Below, piece by piece: positions 9,965 to 19,258 of a DNA stretch of 64,000 bases; the stretch's first letter is position 1, and each line of letters begins with the position of its first letter. Origin of the DNA: Halopseudomonas pelagia (lineage in GTDB: Bacteria > Pseudomonadota > Gammaproteobacteria > Pseudomonadales > Pseudomonadaceae). The stretch spans positions 744,001-808,000 of the forward strand of contig NZ_CP033116.1 in NCBI RefSeq assembly GCF_009497895.1, read 5' to 3'. Below the pieces are notes generated by a model. That model had not been told where the DNA came from and did no database searches. It worked only from the letters and a program-made list of their open reading frames with translations. Made by a program: the position numbers and the translations under genes.

Positions 9965-10228
9965 ATGGCCGAGACACAAACAGTAAGTACCGTCACCGGC
10001 CGTGTGGTCAGTGACAAGATGGATAAAACCATTACTGTCGTCATCGAGCGCCAGGTAAAGCACCCGCTGTACGGTAAGTACATGCGCCGCTCTACCAAGC
10101 TGCATGCGCACGATGAAAACAACGAATGCCGCATTGGCGATACTGTCACCATTAAGGAAACCCGTCCCTTGGCCAAAACCAAGAGCTGGACCCTGGTGCA
10201 GATCGACGAGCGCGCGGAACAAGTTTAA
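9965..10228 (+). CDS. rpsQ: 30S ribosomal protein S17
   Basis: S17 (87 residues) is an OB-fold primary 16S rRNA-binding protein. The segment [29 protein letters not shown] is typical. Start ATG 9965 follows GGTGGTAACTGATC. In E. coli rpsQ is the last gene of the S10 operon; here the end of the gene and the following gap hold a terminator-like structure (10211-10253). Confidence 0.98.
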   Translation: MAETQTVSTVTGRVVSDKMDKTITVVIERQVKHPLYGKYMRRSTKLHAHDENNECRIGDTVTIKETRPLAKTKSWTLVQIDERAEQV

Positions 10229-10253
10229 AGCCCCGCGCGTTTGCGGATTTTTT
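10211..10253 (+). promoter_or_regulatory. Attenuator-like structure at the S10/spc boundary
   Basis: CCGC (10233-10236) and GCGG (10243-10246) form a short hairpin followed by A and six T (10248-10253), like a weak intrinsic terminator. CGCGCGG (10211-10217), at the end of rpsQ, can instead pair with CCGCGCG (10233-10239), which would prevent that hairpin. The position equals the S10/spc operon boundary of E. coli. The mutually exclusive pairings are visible; attenuation is inference. Confidence 0.35.
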
Positions 10254-10270
10254 AAGGGTCGGAGAAAGTT

Positions 10271-10639
10271 ATGATTCAGACTCAATCCATGCTGGAAGTA
10301 GCAGACAACAGTGGTGCACGTCGCGTTATGTGTATCAAGGTTCTGGGCGGTTCTCACCGCCGCTACGCCGGCATTGGCGATATCATCAAGGTGACCGTGA
10401 AGGAAGCGATTCCCCGCGGCAAAGTAAAGAAAGGTCAGGTGCTCAACGCGGTCATCGTGCGTACCCGTCACGGTGTACGCCGTACGGACGGTTCGCTGAT
10501 CCGTTTTGATGGCAACGCTGCCGTTCTGCTCAATAACAAAAATGAGCCGATCGGTACCCGCATCTTTGGGCCAGTGACGCGTGAACTGCGTAATGAGCAG
10601 TTCATGAAGATCGTTTCCCTCGCGCCCGAAGTGCTGTAA
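10271..10639 (+). CDS. rplN: 50S ribosomal protein L14
   Basis: L14 (122 residues) lies at the subunit interface and is the binding site of the silencing factor RsfS. It begins [27 protein letters not shown], as in other proteobacteria. The 42-base gap upstream is larger than its neighbours and carries the attenuator-like element; GGAGAAAGTT precedes the ATG. It would be the first gene of a separate spc operon in E. coli. Confidence 0.99.
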   Translation: MIQTQSMLEVADNSGARRVMCIKVLGGSHRRYAGIGDIIKVTVKEAIPRGKVKKGQVLNAVIVRTRHGVRRTDGSLIRFDGNAAVLLNNKNEPIGTRIFGPVTRELRNEQFMKIVSLAPEVL

Positions 10640-10650
10640 GGAGCCCGGTC

Positions 10651-10965
10651 ATGCAAAAGATTAAACGTGAAGACGAAGTAATCGTCATCGCCGGCAAGGA
10701 TAAAGGTAAGCGCGGCAAGGTCCTCAAGGTCCTGGCTGATCAACGCCTGCTGATTTCCGGCGTCAACATTATCAAGCGGCACACCAAGCCTAATCCAATG
10801 GCTGGTTCGCAAGGCGGTATTGTTGAAAAGGAGGCGCCAATCCACGTCTCCAACGTGGCAATCTTCAACGCCGCGACTAGCAAAGCCGATCGTATCGGTT
10901 TCAAGGTCGAAGACGGTAAGAAGGTTCGTATTTTCAAGTCGACGCAAAAAGCCGTCGACGCTTGA
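10651..10965 (+). CDS. rplX: 50S ribosomal protein L24
   Basis: L24 (104 residues) is an assembly initiator of the 50S subunit. The KOW motif is visible at the N-terminus ([23 protein letters not shown]). The last codons contain a perfect hairpin (10938-10959) just before rplE. Start ATG 10651 follows AAGGAGCCCGGTC. Confidence 0.98.
   Translation: MQKIKREDEVIVIAGKDKGKRGKVLKVLADQRLLISGVNIIKRHTKPNPMAGSQGGIVEKEAPIHVSNVAIFNAATSKADRIGFKVEDGKKVRIFKSTQKAVDA
10938..10959 (+). promoter_or_regulatory. Hairpin at the rplX-rplE junction
   Basis: GTCGACG (10938-10944) pairs perfectly with CGTCGAC (10953-10959) around an eight-base A-rich loop, 23 bases upstream of the rplE start. In E. coli the S8 repressor binds spc mRNA around this junction. 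The hairpin lacks an obvious S8-type internal loop, so this is only positional similarity. Confidence 0.3.
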
Positions 10966-10982
10966 GAATCTAGGTGCTTACC

Positions 10983-11522
10983 ATGGCAAGATTGAAAGAA
11001 CTGTACCGGACTACTCTCGTTCCACAGATCCAGGAAGAACTGGGCCTGAAGAACGTGATGGAAGTGCCGAAACTCACCAAAATCACCCTTAACATGGGTC
11101 TTGGTGAAGCTGTTGGTGATAAAAAAATCATCGAAACCGCAATGGCTGACCTGGAGAAGATCACGGGCCGTAAAGGCATCGTGACCTACGCTCGTAAGTC
11201 GATCGCTGGTTTCAAGATTCGTGACGGCTGGCCGATTGGTGTCAAGGTTACCTTGCGCCGCGAACAGATGTACGAATTCCTGGATCGCCTGCTGTCGATC
11301 TCTCTGCCGCGTGTGCGTGACTTCCGTGGCCTGAACGCGAAATCGTTCGATGGCCGTGGTAACTACAGCATGGGCGTCAAGGAACAGATCATCTTCCCGG
11401 AAATCGATTATGACAAGATCGACGTTCTGCGTGGTCTGGACATTACTTTGACCACCACTGCCCGGACGGATGACGAAGGCCGCGCGCTCCTGCGTGCGTT
11501 CAAGTTCCCGTTCCGTAACTAG
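10983..11522 (+). CDS. rplE: 50S ribosomal protein L5
   Basis: L5 (179 residues) binds 5S rRNA with L18 and forms bridge B1b. The start was set at ATG 10983 ([20 protein letters not shown]), the conserved N-terminus; GTG 10974 upstream would add three non-conserved residues. The segment [12 protein letters not shown] and the C-terminal [20 protein letters not shown] are typical. Confidence 0.98.
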   Translation: MARLKELYRTTLVPQIQEELGLKNVMEVPKLTKITLNMGLGEAVGDKKIIETAMADLEKITGRKGIVTYARKSIAGFKIRDGWPIGVKVTLRREQMYEFLDRLLSISLPRVRDFRGLNAKSFDGRGNYSMGVKEQIIFPEIDYDKIDVLRGLDITLTTTARTDDEGRALLRAFKFPFRN

Positions 11523-11533
11523 GAGTCTAGGTA

Positions 11534-11839
11534 ATGGCTAAAGTCAGCATGAAAAACCGCGAGGCCAAGCGCACTCGTATGGTTGCCAAGTACGCTGCAA
11601 AGCGTGCTGAAATCAAGGCTATCATTGGCAACATCAACGCGTCTGTTGAAGACCGTTGGAATGCCCAGGTAGCTTTGCAAAAACTGCCGCGCGATGCCAG
11701 CCCGGTTCGTCAGCGTAACCGCTGCCGCATCACTGGTCGTCCGCACGGTGTATATCGCAAGTTTGGCCTGAGCCGTATCAAGTTGCGTGAAGCAGCTATG
11801 CGCGGTGACGTCCCCGGTCTGGTTAAAGCCAGCTGGTAA
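11534..11839 (+). CDS. rpsN: 30S ribosomal protein S14 (zinc-independent form)
   Basis: This S14 has 101 residues and no CxxC pairs, so it is the zinc-free type common in proteobacteria. The C-terminal [21 protein letters not shown] segment identifies it. It lies 11 bases after rplE. The contrast with rpmJ (15673), which is of the zinc-binding type, shows that the cell makes at least one zinc-dependent ribosomal protein from this locus. Confidence 0.98.
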   Translation: MAKVSMKNREAKRTRMVAKYAAKRAEIKAIIGNINASVEDRWNAQVALQKLPRDASPVRQRNRCRITGRPHGVYRKFGLSRIKLREAAMRGDVPGLVKASW

Positions 11840-11878
11840 ACCAGACCTTAATTACTCAGTTTCAGGAGCACAAAGCCC

Positions 11879-12271
11879 ATGAGTATGCAGGACCCGTTAG
11901 CTGATATGCTAACCCGCATCCGTAATGCCCAGATGGCTGAAAAGTCCAGTGTCAGCATGCCTTCGGCAAAGCTGAAGGTGGCTGTCGCCAAAGTATTGAA
12001 AGAAGAAGGTTACGTAGCCGGTTATGACGTGCAGGGCGAAGCAAAGCCTGTACTGTCAATCGAGCTGAAGTACTTCGAGGGCAGGCCGGTAATTGAAGAT
12101 ATCAAGCGCGTAAGCCGTCCAGGTCTGCGTCAGTACAAGTCCGTTGACCAGATTCCTAAGGTCAAGGGTGGATTGGGTGTATCGATTGTCTCCACCAACA
12201 AAGGTGTTATGACTGATCGTTCCGCTCGCGCTGCCGGTATCGGCGGTGAAGTGCTCTGTACCGTATTCTGA
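11879..12271 (+). CDS. rpsH: 30S ribosomal protein S8
   Basis: S8 (130 residues) is a primary 16S rRNA-binding protein and, in E. coli, the repressor of the spc operon. The sequence [22 protein letters not shown] and the C-terminal [27 protein letters not shown] are conserved. A 39-base gap precedes it, with CAGGAGCACAAAGCCC before the ATG. Confidence 0.99.
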   Translation: MSMQDPLADMLTRIRNAQMAEKSSVSMPSAKLKVAVAKVLKEEGYVAGYDVQGEAKPVLSIELKYFEGRPVIEDIKRVSRPGLRQYKSVDQIPKVKGGLGVSIVSTNKGVMTDRSARAAGIGGEVLCTVF

Positions 12272-12283
12272 TAGGGGGTTACG

Positions 12284-12814
12284 ATGTCTCGCGTCGCTAA
12301 AGACCCTGTCAAATTGCCACAGGGCGTAGAAGTCAAACTGAACGGTCAGGACATTTCCGTCAAGGGCGCCAAAGGCACTCTGGATCTGAACCTGCACTCG
12401 ACAGTCGAAGTTGTTCAGGAAGACGGTGAGCTGCGGTTCGCCGCCCGTCCGGGCAGCGTCAATATGGCCATGGCCGGTACCACGCGTGCGTTGGTACAGA
12501 ACATGGTTACCGGTGTCACAGACGGCTTTGAGCGCAAGCTGCAGCTGGTTGGTGTTGGTTACAAAGCGCAGGCCAAAGGGCAGGTTCTGTCCCTGGCGCT
12601 GGGTTTTTCCCACCCGATCGAGTATCAGTTGCCTGAAGGTGTTTCCGCGGAAACCCCCAGCCAGACTGACATCATCATTAAAGGTATCGACAAGCAGCTG
12701 GTCGGTCAGGTAGCCGCGGAAATTCGTGATTTCCGTCGTCCCGAACCCTATAAGGGCAAGGGTGTTCGCTACACCGACGAGATCGTGCGTCGTAAAGAAG
12801 CCAAGAAGAAGTAG
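12284..12814 (+). CDS. rplF: 50S ribosomal protein L6
   Basis: L6 (176 residues) lies near the factor-binding site of the 50S subunit. It starts [22 protein letters not shown] and ends with the [23 protein letters not shown] signature. Start ATG 12284 follows TAGGGGGTTACG; the gene is 12 bases after rpsH and 10 before rplR. Confidence 0.99.
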   Translation: MSRVAKDPVKLPQGVEVKLNGQDISVKGAKGTLDLNLHSTVEVVQEDGELRFAARPGSVNMAMAGTTRALVQNMVTGVTDGFERKLQLVGVGYKAQAKGQVLSLALGFSHPIEYQLPEGVSAETPSQTDIIIKGIDKQLVGQVAAEIRDFRRPEPYKGKGVRYTDEIVRRKEAKKK

Positions 12815-12824
12815 GGCATAGCAA

Positions 12825-13175
12825 ATGAGCGATAAAAAAGTTATTCGTCTCCGTCGCGCTCGCCGTTCGCGTTTGAAGCAGCGCGAGCTGGAAGCCGTAC
12901 GTCTGTGCGTGTACCGTTCTTCGCAGCACATGTACGCACAAGTGATCGCAGCTGATGGCGCCACTGTTTTGGCCAGCGCTTCCACGCTGGACTCCGATTT
13001 GCGCAGTGGCAACACTGGCAATATCGAAGCCGCCAAGAAAGTCGGTTTGCTGGTAGCTGAGCGCGCCAAGGCCGCCGGTGTAAGTCAGGTCTCCTTTGAC
13101 CGTTCCGGCTTCAAGTATCATGGCCGCGTGAAAGCGCTTGCCGACGCCGCTCGTGAAGGCGGGCTGGAATTCTAA
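12825..13175 (+). CDS. rplR: 50S ribosomal protein L18
   Basis: L18 (116 residues) binds 5S rRNA with L5. The segment [17 protein letters not shown] and the C-terminal [26 protein letters not shown] are typical of the family. It is separated from rplF and rpsE by 10 bases on each side, in the spc gene order. Confidence 0.98.
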   Translation: MSDKKVIRLRRARRSRLKQRELEAVRLCVYRSSQHMYAQVIAADGATVLASASTLDSDLRSGNTGNIEAAKKVGLLVAERAKAAGVSQVSFDRSGFKYHGRVKALADAAREGGLEF

Positions 13176-13185
13176 GGGTAGAGCT

Positions 13186-13689
13186 ATGGCTAATTTCGAG
13201 CAAAAGCGCGACGAAGGTTACATTGAGAAACTCGTTCAAGTTAACCGCGTTGCCAAAGTAGTAAAAGGCGGCCGTATCTTCGCTTTCACCGCACTCACTG
13301 TAGTCGGCGATGGCAAGGGTCGCGTGGGTTTCGGTCGTGGTAAGGCGCGTGAAGTGCCTGCCGCTATCCAGAAAGCCATGGAAGCTGCACGTCGTAACAT
13401 GATCCAGGTGGACCTTAACGGTTCAACTTTGCAATATCCGGTTAAAGCTGCACATGGTGCCTCCAAGGTATACATGCAGCCTGCTTCCGAAGGTACCGGC
13501 GTTATCGCTGGTGGCGCCATGCGCGCCGTCCTGGAAGCTGCTGGTGTGCATAACGTACTGGCCAAGTGTTACGGTTCCACCAATCCGGTCAACGTCGTCC
13601 AGGCCACTTACAAGGGCCTGAAATCCATGCAGTCGCCTGAGTCAGTAGCGGCCAAGCGTGGCAAGACCGTCGAAGACATCGTGGGGTAA
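13186..13689 (+). CDS. rpsE: 30S ribosomal protein S5
   Basis: S5 (167 residues) helps form the mRNA entry site and affects accuracy. The start is ATG 13186 ([30 protein letters not shown]), preceded by AAGGGTAGAGCT; an upstream in-frame start would overlap rplR by 38 bases and add unconserved residues. The double-stranded RNA-binding N-terminal domain and the [17 protein letters not shown]-terminal motif are present. Confidence 0.98.
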   Translation: MANFEQKRDEGYIEKLVQVNRVAKVVKGGRIFAFTALTVVGDGKGRVGFGRGKAREVPAAIQKAMEAARRNMIQVDLNGSTLQYPVKAAHGASKVYMQPASEGTGVIAGGAMRAVLEAAGVHNVLAKCYGSTNPVNVVQATYKGLKSMQSPESVAAKRGKTVEDIVG

Positions 13690-13695
13690 GCTGTC

Positions 13696-13878
13696 ATGGC
13701 TAATGCAACAATCAAAGTGACCCTGTTCAAAAGTGTTGTTGGGCGCCTGCCGAACCACAGACTCTGCGTCAAGGGTCTGGGTCTGCGTCGCATCAATCAC
13801 ACTGTCGAGGTCGAAGATACTCCGGCCGTTCGTGGGATGATCAATAAGGTCTCCTACATGGTTCGGGTAGAGGGTTAA
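13696..13878 (+). CDS. rpmD: 50S ribosomal protein L30
   Basis: L30 (60 residues) has the conserved core [21 protein letters not shown] and the [13 protein letters not shown] tail. It is a short form found in bacteria and lies six bases after rpsE and three before rplO. No anomalies. Confidence 0.97.
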   Translation: MANATIKVTLFKSVVGRLPNHRLCVKGLGLRRINHTVEVEDTPAVRGMINKVSYMVRVEG

Positions 13879-13881
13879 GAC

Positions 13882-14316
13882 ATGAAATTGAATGATCTGC
13901 GTTCCGCGCCAGGTGCACGCCGTAACAAGCTGCGCGTTGGCCGTGGTATTGGTAGCGGCCTGGGCAAGACTGCCGGTCGTGGTCACAAAGGTCTGAGCTC
14001 ACGTTCCGGCGGCACTGTTGCCCCCGGTTTCGAGGGTGGTCAGCAGCCTTTGCATCGTCGTCTGCCGAAGTTTGGTTTTACTTCGAAGATTGCGATGGTG
14101 ACTGCCGAGATCCGCACCAGCGAGCTGAACAAGCTGGATGCTGACGTTATCGACCTGCAGGCTCTGAAAGATGCCAATATCATTGGCAACAAGTTTGTAC
14201 GTGCCAAGATCGTCCTGTCCGGCGACATGACCAAAGCGGTCAACGTCAAAGGGCTGATGGCCACCAAAGGTGCGCGTGCAGCAATCGAAGCAGCTGGCGG
14301 CAAGTTCGAGGAATAA
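13882..14316 (+). CDS. rplO: 50S ribosomal protein L15
   Basis: L15 (144 residues) is a late-assembly 50S protein. The N-terminal glycine-rich extension [25 protein letters not shown] is present. Its stop codon (14314-14316) directly abuts the secY ATG at 14317 with no spacer, suggesting coupled translation. Confidence 0.98.
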   Translation: MKLNDLRSAPGARRNKLRVGRGIGSGLGKTAGRGHKGLSSRSGGTVAPGFEGGQQPLHRRLPKFGFTSKIAMVTAEIRTSELNKLDADVIDLQALKDANIIGNKFVRAKIVLSGDMTKAVNVKGLMATKGARAAIEAAGGKFEE

Positions 14317-15648
14317 ATGGCTAAGCAAGGCGCTCTCTCAGGAATCAAACAAGGCGGCTTAACGGAACTGTGGACGCGTCTGCGTTTTCTGTTCCTGGCG
14401 ATCATTGTTTACCGCATCGGGGCGCATATCCCTGTTCCCGGTATCAACCCTGATCGTCTGGCTGATCTGTTCAGACAGAATGAGGGGACCATACTTAGCT
14501 TGTTCAACATGTTCTCGGGTGGTGCACTGGAGCGGATGAGTATCTTCGCTCTGGGCATCATGCCGTACATCTCTGCATCGATTATCATGCAGCTGATGAC
14601 GGCGGTGAACCCGTCCCTTGAGCAGTTGAAAAAGGAAGGTGAATCCGGGCGTCGCAAGATTGCCCAGTACACCCGCTACCTGACTCTGGTTCTGGCGTTA
14701 ATCCAGGCCGTCGGCATGTCGGTGGGTCTAGCTAGTCAGGGTGTTGCCTTCGATACTGGCTTTGGCTTTTACTTCCTGGCGGTGACCACTTTTGTGGCCG
14801 GCGCCATGTTCATGATGTGGCTGGGCGAGCAGATTACCGAGCGCGGTATTGGTAACGGTATATCCATGCTTATCTTTGCCGGCATTGTGGCGGGGCTGCC
14901 TAGCGCGGTCGGGCAGTCGTTTGAGGCGGCTCGTCAGGGTGATATCAACATCTTCGCCCTGATTGCCATTGCGTTGCTGGCGATTGCGATGATTGCCTTT
15001 GTGGTCTTTGTTGAGCGCGGGCAGCGGCGGATCACCGTCAACTATGCCAAGCGTCAGCAGGGCCGCAAGGTGTTTGCCGCGCAAACCAGCCATTTGCCGC
15101 TGAAGGTCAACATGGCAGGTGTTATTCCGGCGATTTTTGCCAGTAGCATTCTGCTGTTCCCGGCTTCGCTGGGTACCTGGTTCGGTCAGGGTGAAGGTCT
15201 GGGTTGGCTGCAAAGCATCTCCCAGTCTCTGGCCCCAGGCCAGCCGTTGAACATTATTCTGTTTAGTGCAGGGATCATTTTCTTCTGCTTCTTCTATACA
15301 GCGCTGATGTTCAATCCGAAAGATGTGGCTGAAAATCTCAAGAAGTCAGGTGCGTTTATTCCTGGCATCCGCCCAGGCGAACAGTCTGCCCGGTACATTG
15401 ATGGTGTGTTGACACGCCTGACCATGTTCGGTGCCCTGTACATGACCGCGGTCTGTTTGTTGCCGCAGTTCCTGGTGGTGTCGGCCAATGTGCCCTTCTA
15501 CCTGGGTGGGACTTCACTGCTGATCGTCGTAGTGGTTGTGATGGACTTCATGTCCCAAGTACAATCGCACCTCGTTTCTCAGCAGTACGAGTCTCTTTTG
15601 AAGAAATCCAACCTGAAAGGCTATGGCGGCAGCGGTATGCTGCGCTGA
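14317..15648 (+). CDS. secY: Preprotein translocase channel subunit SecY
   Basis: SecY (443 residues) is the protein-conducting pore of the inner-membrane Sec translocon. About ten hydrophobic segments are visible. The N-terminal [27 protein letters not shown], the plug region near [24 protein letters not shown] and the C-terminal cytosolic loop [22 protein letters not shown] are all typical. It is immediately downstream of rplO in the conserved spc position. Confidence 0.99.
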   Translation: MAKQGALSGIKQGGLTELWTRLRFLFLAIIVYRIGAHIPVPGINPDRLADLFRQNEGTILSLFNMFSGGALERMSIFALGIMPYISASIIMQLMTAVNPSLEQLKKEGESGRRKIAQYTRYLTLVLALIQAVGMSVGLASQGVAFDTGFGFYFLAVTTFVAGAMFMMWLGEQITERGIGNGISMLIFAGIVAGLPSAVGQSFEAARQGDINIFALIAIALLAIAMIAFVVFVERGQRRITVNYAKRQQGRKVFAAQTSHLPLKVNMAGVIPAIFASSILLFPASLGTWFGQGEGLGWLQSISQSLAPGQPLNIILFSAGIIFFCFFYTALMFNPKDVAENLKKSGAFIPGIRPGEQSARYIDGVLTRLTMFGALYMTAVCLLPQFLVVSANVPFYLGGTSLLIVVVVVMDFMSQVQSHLVSQQYESLLKKSNLKGYGGSGMLR

Positions 15649-15672
15649 GTTTTTAGGTTCTAGGAGTCTGTT

Positions 15673-15789
15673 ATGAAAGTTGCAGCATCAGTCAAGAAGC
15701 TTTGCCGTAACTGCAAGTTGGTACGTCGCAATGGTAGCGTTCGTGTCATCTGCAGTGCTGAGCCCCGTCACAAGCAGCGCCAGGGTTAA
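15673..15789 (+). CDS. rpmJ: 50S ribosomal protein L36 (zinc-binding form)
   Basis: A 38-residue protein beginning [20 protein letters not shown] and ending EPRHKQRQG. Cys11, Cys14, Cys27 and His33 form the zinc ribbon of the C+ type of L36. ATG 15673 follows TAGGAGTCTGTT. It occupies its usual place after secY. Because it is so short it is easily missed, but the match is unambiguous. A zinc-free paralogue, if any, would be elsewhere and is often Zur-regulated. Confidence 0.98.
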   Translation: MKVAASVKKLCRNCKLVRRNGSVRVICSAEPRHKQRQG

Positions 15790-15826
15790 TAATCCCTCTA
15801 GTTGATTGTCGACTACGTCTCAGGAT

Positions 15827-15868
15827 AACCGCCACTCGGCCAGATAATTGGTCGGGTGGTTGATTTTT
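15827..15868 (+). terminator. Probable terminator between rpmJ and rpsM
   Basis: AACCGCC (15827-15833) pairs with GGTGGTT (15855-15861, one G-T wobble). After an internal loop, GGCCA (15838-15842) pairs with TGGTC (15849-15853, one wobble), leaving a GATAAT loop. GA and five T (15864-15868) follow. The stem is moderate, so termination may be partial. It separates spc from alpha genes. Confidence 0.5.
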
Positions 15869-15888
15869 ATATTTGTTAGCGCTACCCT
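15860..15888 (+). promoter_or_regulatory. Candidate alpha-operon promoter
   Basis: TTGATT (15860-15865) and TACCCT (15883-15888) are 17 bases apart, each matching consensus at four or fewer positions. The site lies right after the putative rpmJ terminator and about 70 bases before rpsM, where a promoter for rpsM-rpsK-rpsD-rpoA-rplQ would be expected. Confidence 0.4.
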
Positions 15889-15900
15889 ACTGCACCCTTT

Positions 15901-15928
15901 TTCACACAACCTGTGAACTTTTCGGTTG
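15901..15928 (+). promoter_or_regulatory. H-type pseudoknot in the rpsM leader (candidate S4 control site)
   Basis: TTCACA (15901-15906) pairs perfectly with TGTGAA (15912-15917). The five-base loop CAACC (15907-15911) is exactly complementary to GGTTG (15924-15928), giving a pseudoknot that ends 32 bases before the rpsM ATG. In E. coli the alpha-operon leader folds into a pseudoknot that S4 stabilises to block rpsM translation. The pairing is visible; S4 recognition is inferred by position and fold type. Confidence 0.5.
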
Positions 15929-15960
15929 AGTCAGGTAGCTGTCAGACGGAGTAAATTTGG

Positions 15961-16317
15961 ATGGCCCGTATTGCAGGCGTCAACATCCCGGATAACAAAC
16001 ATACTGTTATCTCTTTGACCTATATTTTTGGTATCGGTCAAACCAAGGCACAGAAAATTTGTGCAGCGACTGGCATTGCGCCAGACGCAAAAATCAAGGA
16101 TCTCAGCGAGGAGCAGGTTGATCTGCTACGCACCGAAGTGGGCAAGTCGAACACTGAAGGTGACCTGCGTCGTGCGGTCAACATGAACGTCAAGCGTCTT
16201 ATGGATCTTGGTTGCTATCGTGGTCTGCGTCACCGTAAGGGCCTTCCGGTCCGTGGTCAGCGCACCAAGACTAACGCTCGTACCCGCAAGGGTCCGCGCA
16301 AGCCGATCCGTAAGTAA
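15961..16317 (+). CDS. rpsM: 30S ribosomal protein S13
   Basis: S13 (118 residues) forms intersubunit bridges in the 30S head. [26 protein letters not shown] at the N-terminus and the basic tail [18 protein letters not shown] are characteristic. It is first in the alpha operon, with a long structured leader; GACGGAGTAAATTTGG precedes the ATG. Confidence 0.99.
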   Translation: MARIAGVNIPDNKHTVISLTYIFGIGQTKAQKICAATGIAPDAKIKDLSEEQVDLLRTEVGKSNTEGDLRRAVNMNVKRLMDLGCYRGLRHRKGLPVRGQRTKTNARTRKGPRKPIRK

Positions 16318-16337
16318 TCGCGAAGGAATATACAGAT

Positions 16338-16727
16338 ATGGCTAAGCCTGCTGCTCGTGTACGTAAAAAAGTCAAAAAGACGGTGGTTGATGGGATTGCC
16401 CACATCCACGCTTCTTTTAACAACACCATCATTACCATTACCGACCGTCAGGGCAACGCTCTGAGCTGGGCGACTTCTGGTGGTTCCGGTTTCCGTGGTT
16501 CGCGTAAAAGCACCCCCTTTGCTGCCCAGGTTGCAGCGGAGCGTGCTGGTCAGGCTGCTTTGGAATACGGCTTGAAAAACCTCGACGTTAATGTGAAGGG
16601 CCCAGGCCCGGGTCGTGAATCGGCTGTTCGTGCTCTGAACTCTTGTGGCTACAAGATCAGCGGCATCACCGATGTCACCCCCATCCCACATAACGGCTGT
16701 CGCCCGCCTAAAAAGCGCCGCGTGTAA
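16338..16727 (+). CDS. rpsK: 30S ribosomal protein S11
   Basis: S11 (129 residues) lines the mRNA exit path on the 30S platform. The segments [26 protein letters not shown] and [13 protein letters not shown] and the C-terminal [12 protein letters not shown] tail are diagnostic. It lies 20 bases after rpsM and 13 before rpsD; AAGGAATATACAG precedes the ATG. Confidence 0.99.
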   Translation: MAKPAARVRKKVKKTVVDGIAHIHASFNNTIITITDRQGNALSWATSGGSGFRGSRKSTPFAAQVAAERAGQAALEYGLKNLDVNVKGPGPGRESAVRALNSCGYKISGITDVTPIPHNGCRPPKKRRV

Positions 16728-16740
16728 CCAGGAGACGGAA

Positions 16741-17361
16741 ATGGCTAGATATATTGGTCCCAAATGTAAACTGTCTCGTCGCGAAGGCACTGATCTGTTT
16801 CTCAAGAGCGGCGCTCGCGCTCTTGAATCCAAGTGCAACCTGGAGAGCCCTCCTGGTGTGCATGGTCAGCGTCGTGGTCGTCTCTCTGAGTACGGCACCC
16901 AACTGCGCGAGAAACAAAAAGTACGTCGTATCTACGGCATTCTTGAGCGTCAGTTCAGCAACTACTACAAGGAAGCTGCCCGTTTGAAGGGCGCTACCGG
17001 CGAGAACCTGCTGCAACTGCTCGAGCGTCGTCTGGACAACGTTGTATACCGTATGGGCTTCGGCTCTACTCGTGCCGAGTCACGTCAGCTGGTCTCTCAC
17101 AAGGCTATCAGCGTTAATGGCAAGACCGTCAACATCGCTTCTTTCCTGGTATCCCCGGGCGACGTAGTGGCTGTTCGCGAAAAGGCCAAGAACCAACTGC
17201 GTATCGGTGGTTCCTTGGAGCTGGCAGCGCAGCGCGGTCAATCCGAGTGGTTGGAAGTGGATGCAGCCAAGAAGGAAGGTGTCTTTAAAAGCCTGCCCTC
17301 ACGGAGTGATCTGTACGCCGACATCAACGAAAACCTGATCGTCGAGCTTTACTCCAAGTAA
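16741..17361 (+). CDS. rpsD: 30S ribosomal protein S4
   Basis: S4 (206 residues) nucleates 30S assembly and, in E. coli, represses the alpha operon. The start is ATG 16741 ([20 protein letters not shown]), preceded by CCAGGAGACGGAA; an upstream in-frame ATG (16645) would overlap rpsK heavily. The S4 RNA-binding domain is clear ([20 protein letters not shown]). The N-terminal region has only two cysteines, so no zinc cluster is expected. Confidence 0.99.
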   Translation: MARYIGPKCKLSRREGTDLFLKSGARALESKCNLESPPGVHGQRRGRLSEYGTQLREKQKVRRIYGILERQFSNYYKEAARLKGATGENLLQLLERRLDNVVYRMGFGSTRAESRQLVSHKAISVNGKTVNIASFLVSPGDVVAVREKAKNQLRIGGSLELAAQRGQSEWLEVDAAKKEGVFKSLPSRSDLYADINENLIVELYSK

Positions 17362-17386
17362 GTGACAGACAGCAAAAGGTGCCCCC

Positions 17387-18388
17387 ATGCAAAGTTCGGT
17401 TACCGAGTTTCTAACACCACGTCATATTGACGTACAGGAAACCTCTCCCACGCGTGCCAAGATCACTCTTGAGCCGCTGGAGCGTGGTTTTGGCCATACC
17501 CTGGGCAATGCGTTGCGTCGCATTTTGCTCTCCTCCATGCCCGGTTGTGCCGTGGTAGAGGCGGAAATCGACGGCGTTTTGCATGAATACAGCGCCATCG
17601 AAGGCGTACAGGAAGATGTCATCGAGATCCTGCTGAACCTGAAGGGTTTGGCGATCAAGATGCACGGCCGTGATCATGTAACTCTGACCCTGTCCAAAAA
17701 AGGACCGGGCCAGGTGACTGCAGCTGATATTCAGCTGGATCACGATGTCGAAATCATCAACCCTGATCACCTGATTGCTACCTTGTCTGACAATGGTGTG
17801 CTGAACATGAAAATAACCGTGGCCCGTGGCCGTGGTTATGAGCCCGCTGATTCTCGTCAATCCGACGATGATGAAAGCCGCTCCATCGGCCGGTTGCAGC
17901 TGGACGCGACTTATACCCCGGTTCGCCGTGTGGCATATGTTGTGGAAAGCGCCCGTGTTGAGCAGCGCACCAACCTCGACAAGCTGGTTATTGACCTGGA
18001 AACCAACGGTACGCTGGACGCTGAAGAAGCCATCCGCCGTGCTGCGACCATCCTGCAACAGCAGCTGGCCGCCTTCGTTGACCTGAAAGGTGAGCACGAA
18101 CCCGTTGTTGAACAGCAGGAAGACGAGATTGATCCGATCCTGCTGCGTCCGGTTGATGACCTTGAGCTGACTGTACGTTCAGCCAACTGTCTGAAAGCCG
18201 AAAATATTTACTATATTGGCGATCTGATCCAGCGTACCGAAGTGGAACTGCTGAAGACTCCCAACCTGGGCAAGAAATCCCTGACCGAGATCAAGGACGT
18301 TCTGGCCTCACGGGGTCTGTCACTGGGTATGCGTCTGGACAACTGGCCGCCTGCAAGCTTGAAGAAGGACGACAAGGTTTCGGCCTAA
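17387..18388 (+). CDS. rpoA: RNA polymerase subunit alpha
   Basis: Alpha (333 residues) initiates polymerase assembly through its N-terminal dimerisation domain (residues 1-230, with [23 protein letters not shown]). It contacts UP elements and activators through its C-terminal domain (about 250-330, [24 protein letters not shown] and [21 protein letters not shown]). It is the fourth gene of the alpha operon, 25 bases after rpsD. Activators suggested elsewhere in the window, such as Anr at ompW, normally contact this subunit. Confidence 0.99.
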   Translation: MQSSVTEFLTPRHIDVQETSPTRAKITLEPLERGFGHTLGNALRRILLSSMPGCAVVEAEIDGVLHEYSAIEGVQEDVIEILLNLKGLAIKMHGRDHVTLTLSKKGPGQVTAADIQLDHDVEIINPDHLIATLSDNGVLNMKITVARGRGYEPADSRQSDDDESRSIGRLQLDATYTPVRRVAYVVESARVEQRTNLDKLVIDLETNGTLDAEEAIRRAATILQQQLAAFVDLKGEHEPVVEQQEDEIDPILLRPVDDLELTVRSANCLKAENIYYIGDLIQRTEVELLKTPNLGKKSLTEIKDVLASRGLSLGMRLDNWPPASLKKDDKVSA

Positions 18389-18414
18389 TCGTCTCGACAC
18401 CGAGGAATTGAGAG

Positions 18415-18798
18415 ATGCGTCATCGTAAAAGTGGTCGTCACCTGAGTCGGACCAGCTCACACCGTAAGGCCATGTTCCAGAACATGGCGGTGTCGCTGTT
18501 CGCGAACGAACTGATCAAAACCACTCTGCCCAAGGCCAAGGAATTGCGCCGTGTAGCCGAGCCTTTGATCACCCTGGCGAAGGAAGATACCGTCGCCAAT
18601 CGCCGTCTGGCATTTGACCGCACCCGCAGCAAAGAAGCTGTTGGCAAGCTGTTCAATGACCTGGGCAAGCGTTATGCAGACCGTCCCGGCGGGTATGTGC
18701 GTATTCTCAAGTGCGGTTTCCGCACTGGTGACTCTGCGCCCATGGCCTACGTCGAGCTGGTTGATCGCCCTGAACTGGCTGCTGCCAGCGAAGAGTGA
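18415..18798 (+). CDS. rplQ: 50S ribosomal protein L17
   Basis: L17 (127 residues) lies near the peptide tunnel exit. It begins [24 protein letters not shown], the conserved start of the family, and ends in a short acidic tail. It closes the ribosomal superoperon and is followed 14 bases later by a strong terminator. Confidence 0.99.
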   Translation: MRHRKSGRHLSRTSSHRKAMFQNMAVSLFANELIKTTLPKAKELRRVAEPLITLAKEDTVANRRLAFDRTRSKEAVGKLFNDLGKRYADRPGGYVRILKCGFRTGDSAPMAYVELVDRPELAAASEE

Positions 18799-18812
18799 TA
18801 GCAAAGCGTTAG

Positions 18813-18842
18813 AAAAAACCGGACCTTGTGTCCGGTTTTTTT
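18813..18842 (+). terminator. Intrinsic terminator after rplQ
   Basis: AAAAAACCGGAC (18813-18824) pairs perfectly with GTCCGGTTTTTT (18830-18841) around CTTGT, with seven consecutive T (18836-18842). It ends the alpha operon. Confidence 0.93.
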
Positions 18843-18944
18843 GTGCCTGTGATTTGTCTGCTGATGAGGGGTTTGGTCGATGTTGATCGTCGGCGGCGGT
18901 TGGGAGGACAGCCTTTGTAGTGAAATTTCCAAGCGTAGTGGTGA

Positions 18945-19054
18945 GGGCTGAAACCGAGAGCCCTACGCATGACACGCTACAAGCCATCCATGGGGCTCGT
19001 CGGCGCACGTCCCTGTGCGCCGACGGTCATGTGTAGGGCCCTCGGTTCCAGCCC
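18945..19054. repeat. Long inverted-repeat element A (MITE/REP-like)
   Basis: A 22-base left arm (18945-18966) and right arm (19033-19054) are inverted repeats with two mismatches. Inside them CATGAC (18968-18973) pairs with GTCATG (19026-19031). A perfect 11-base hairpin, CGTCGGCGCAC (18998-19008) with GTGCGCCGACG (19015-19025), forms the centre. No reading frame of substance lies inside. The architecture resembles a non-autonomous palindromic mobile or REP-like element. Copy number elsewhere in the genome cannot be seen here. Confidence 0.6.
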
Positions 19055-19124
19055 AGCGCGGCATCTATGCGTTCTGATAGCTGAATTCGAAGAATCGTGA
19101 AGCAGTTTGGACGGTTTATATGCA

Positions 19125-19229
19125 TTAGCGCGCCTGCCACCCTGATCAGACCGTCGATGGCAGGGATGCCATCGATGAGCTACAGGGACGTACTTGCAGC
19201 GTGTCTGAGCAGGGTGGCAGGCGCGCTAA
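19125..19229. repeat. Long inverted-repeat element B (MITE/REP-like)
   Basis: The left arm TTAGCGCGCCTGCCACCCTG (19125-19144) and the right arm (19210-19229) are perfect 20-base inverted repeats. After a two-base mismatch, CAG/CTG continues the stem. Inside is a perfect hairpin, TCGATGGCA (19154-19162) with TGCCATCGA (19167-19175). CAGGGACGT (19183-19191) also occurs, inverted, in the central loop of element A (19007-19015). The pair fills most of the 416-base gene-free gap between the rplQ terminator and uvrA; the remaining bases show nothing recognisable. Confidence 0.65.
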
Positions 19230-19258
19230 GGCCGGCGCAAAACCCGACAAAAAGCAAA

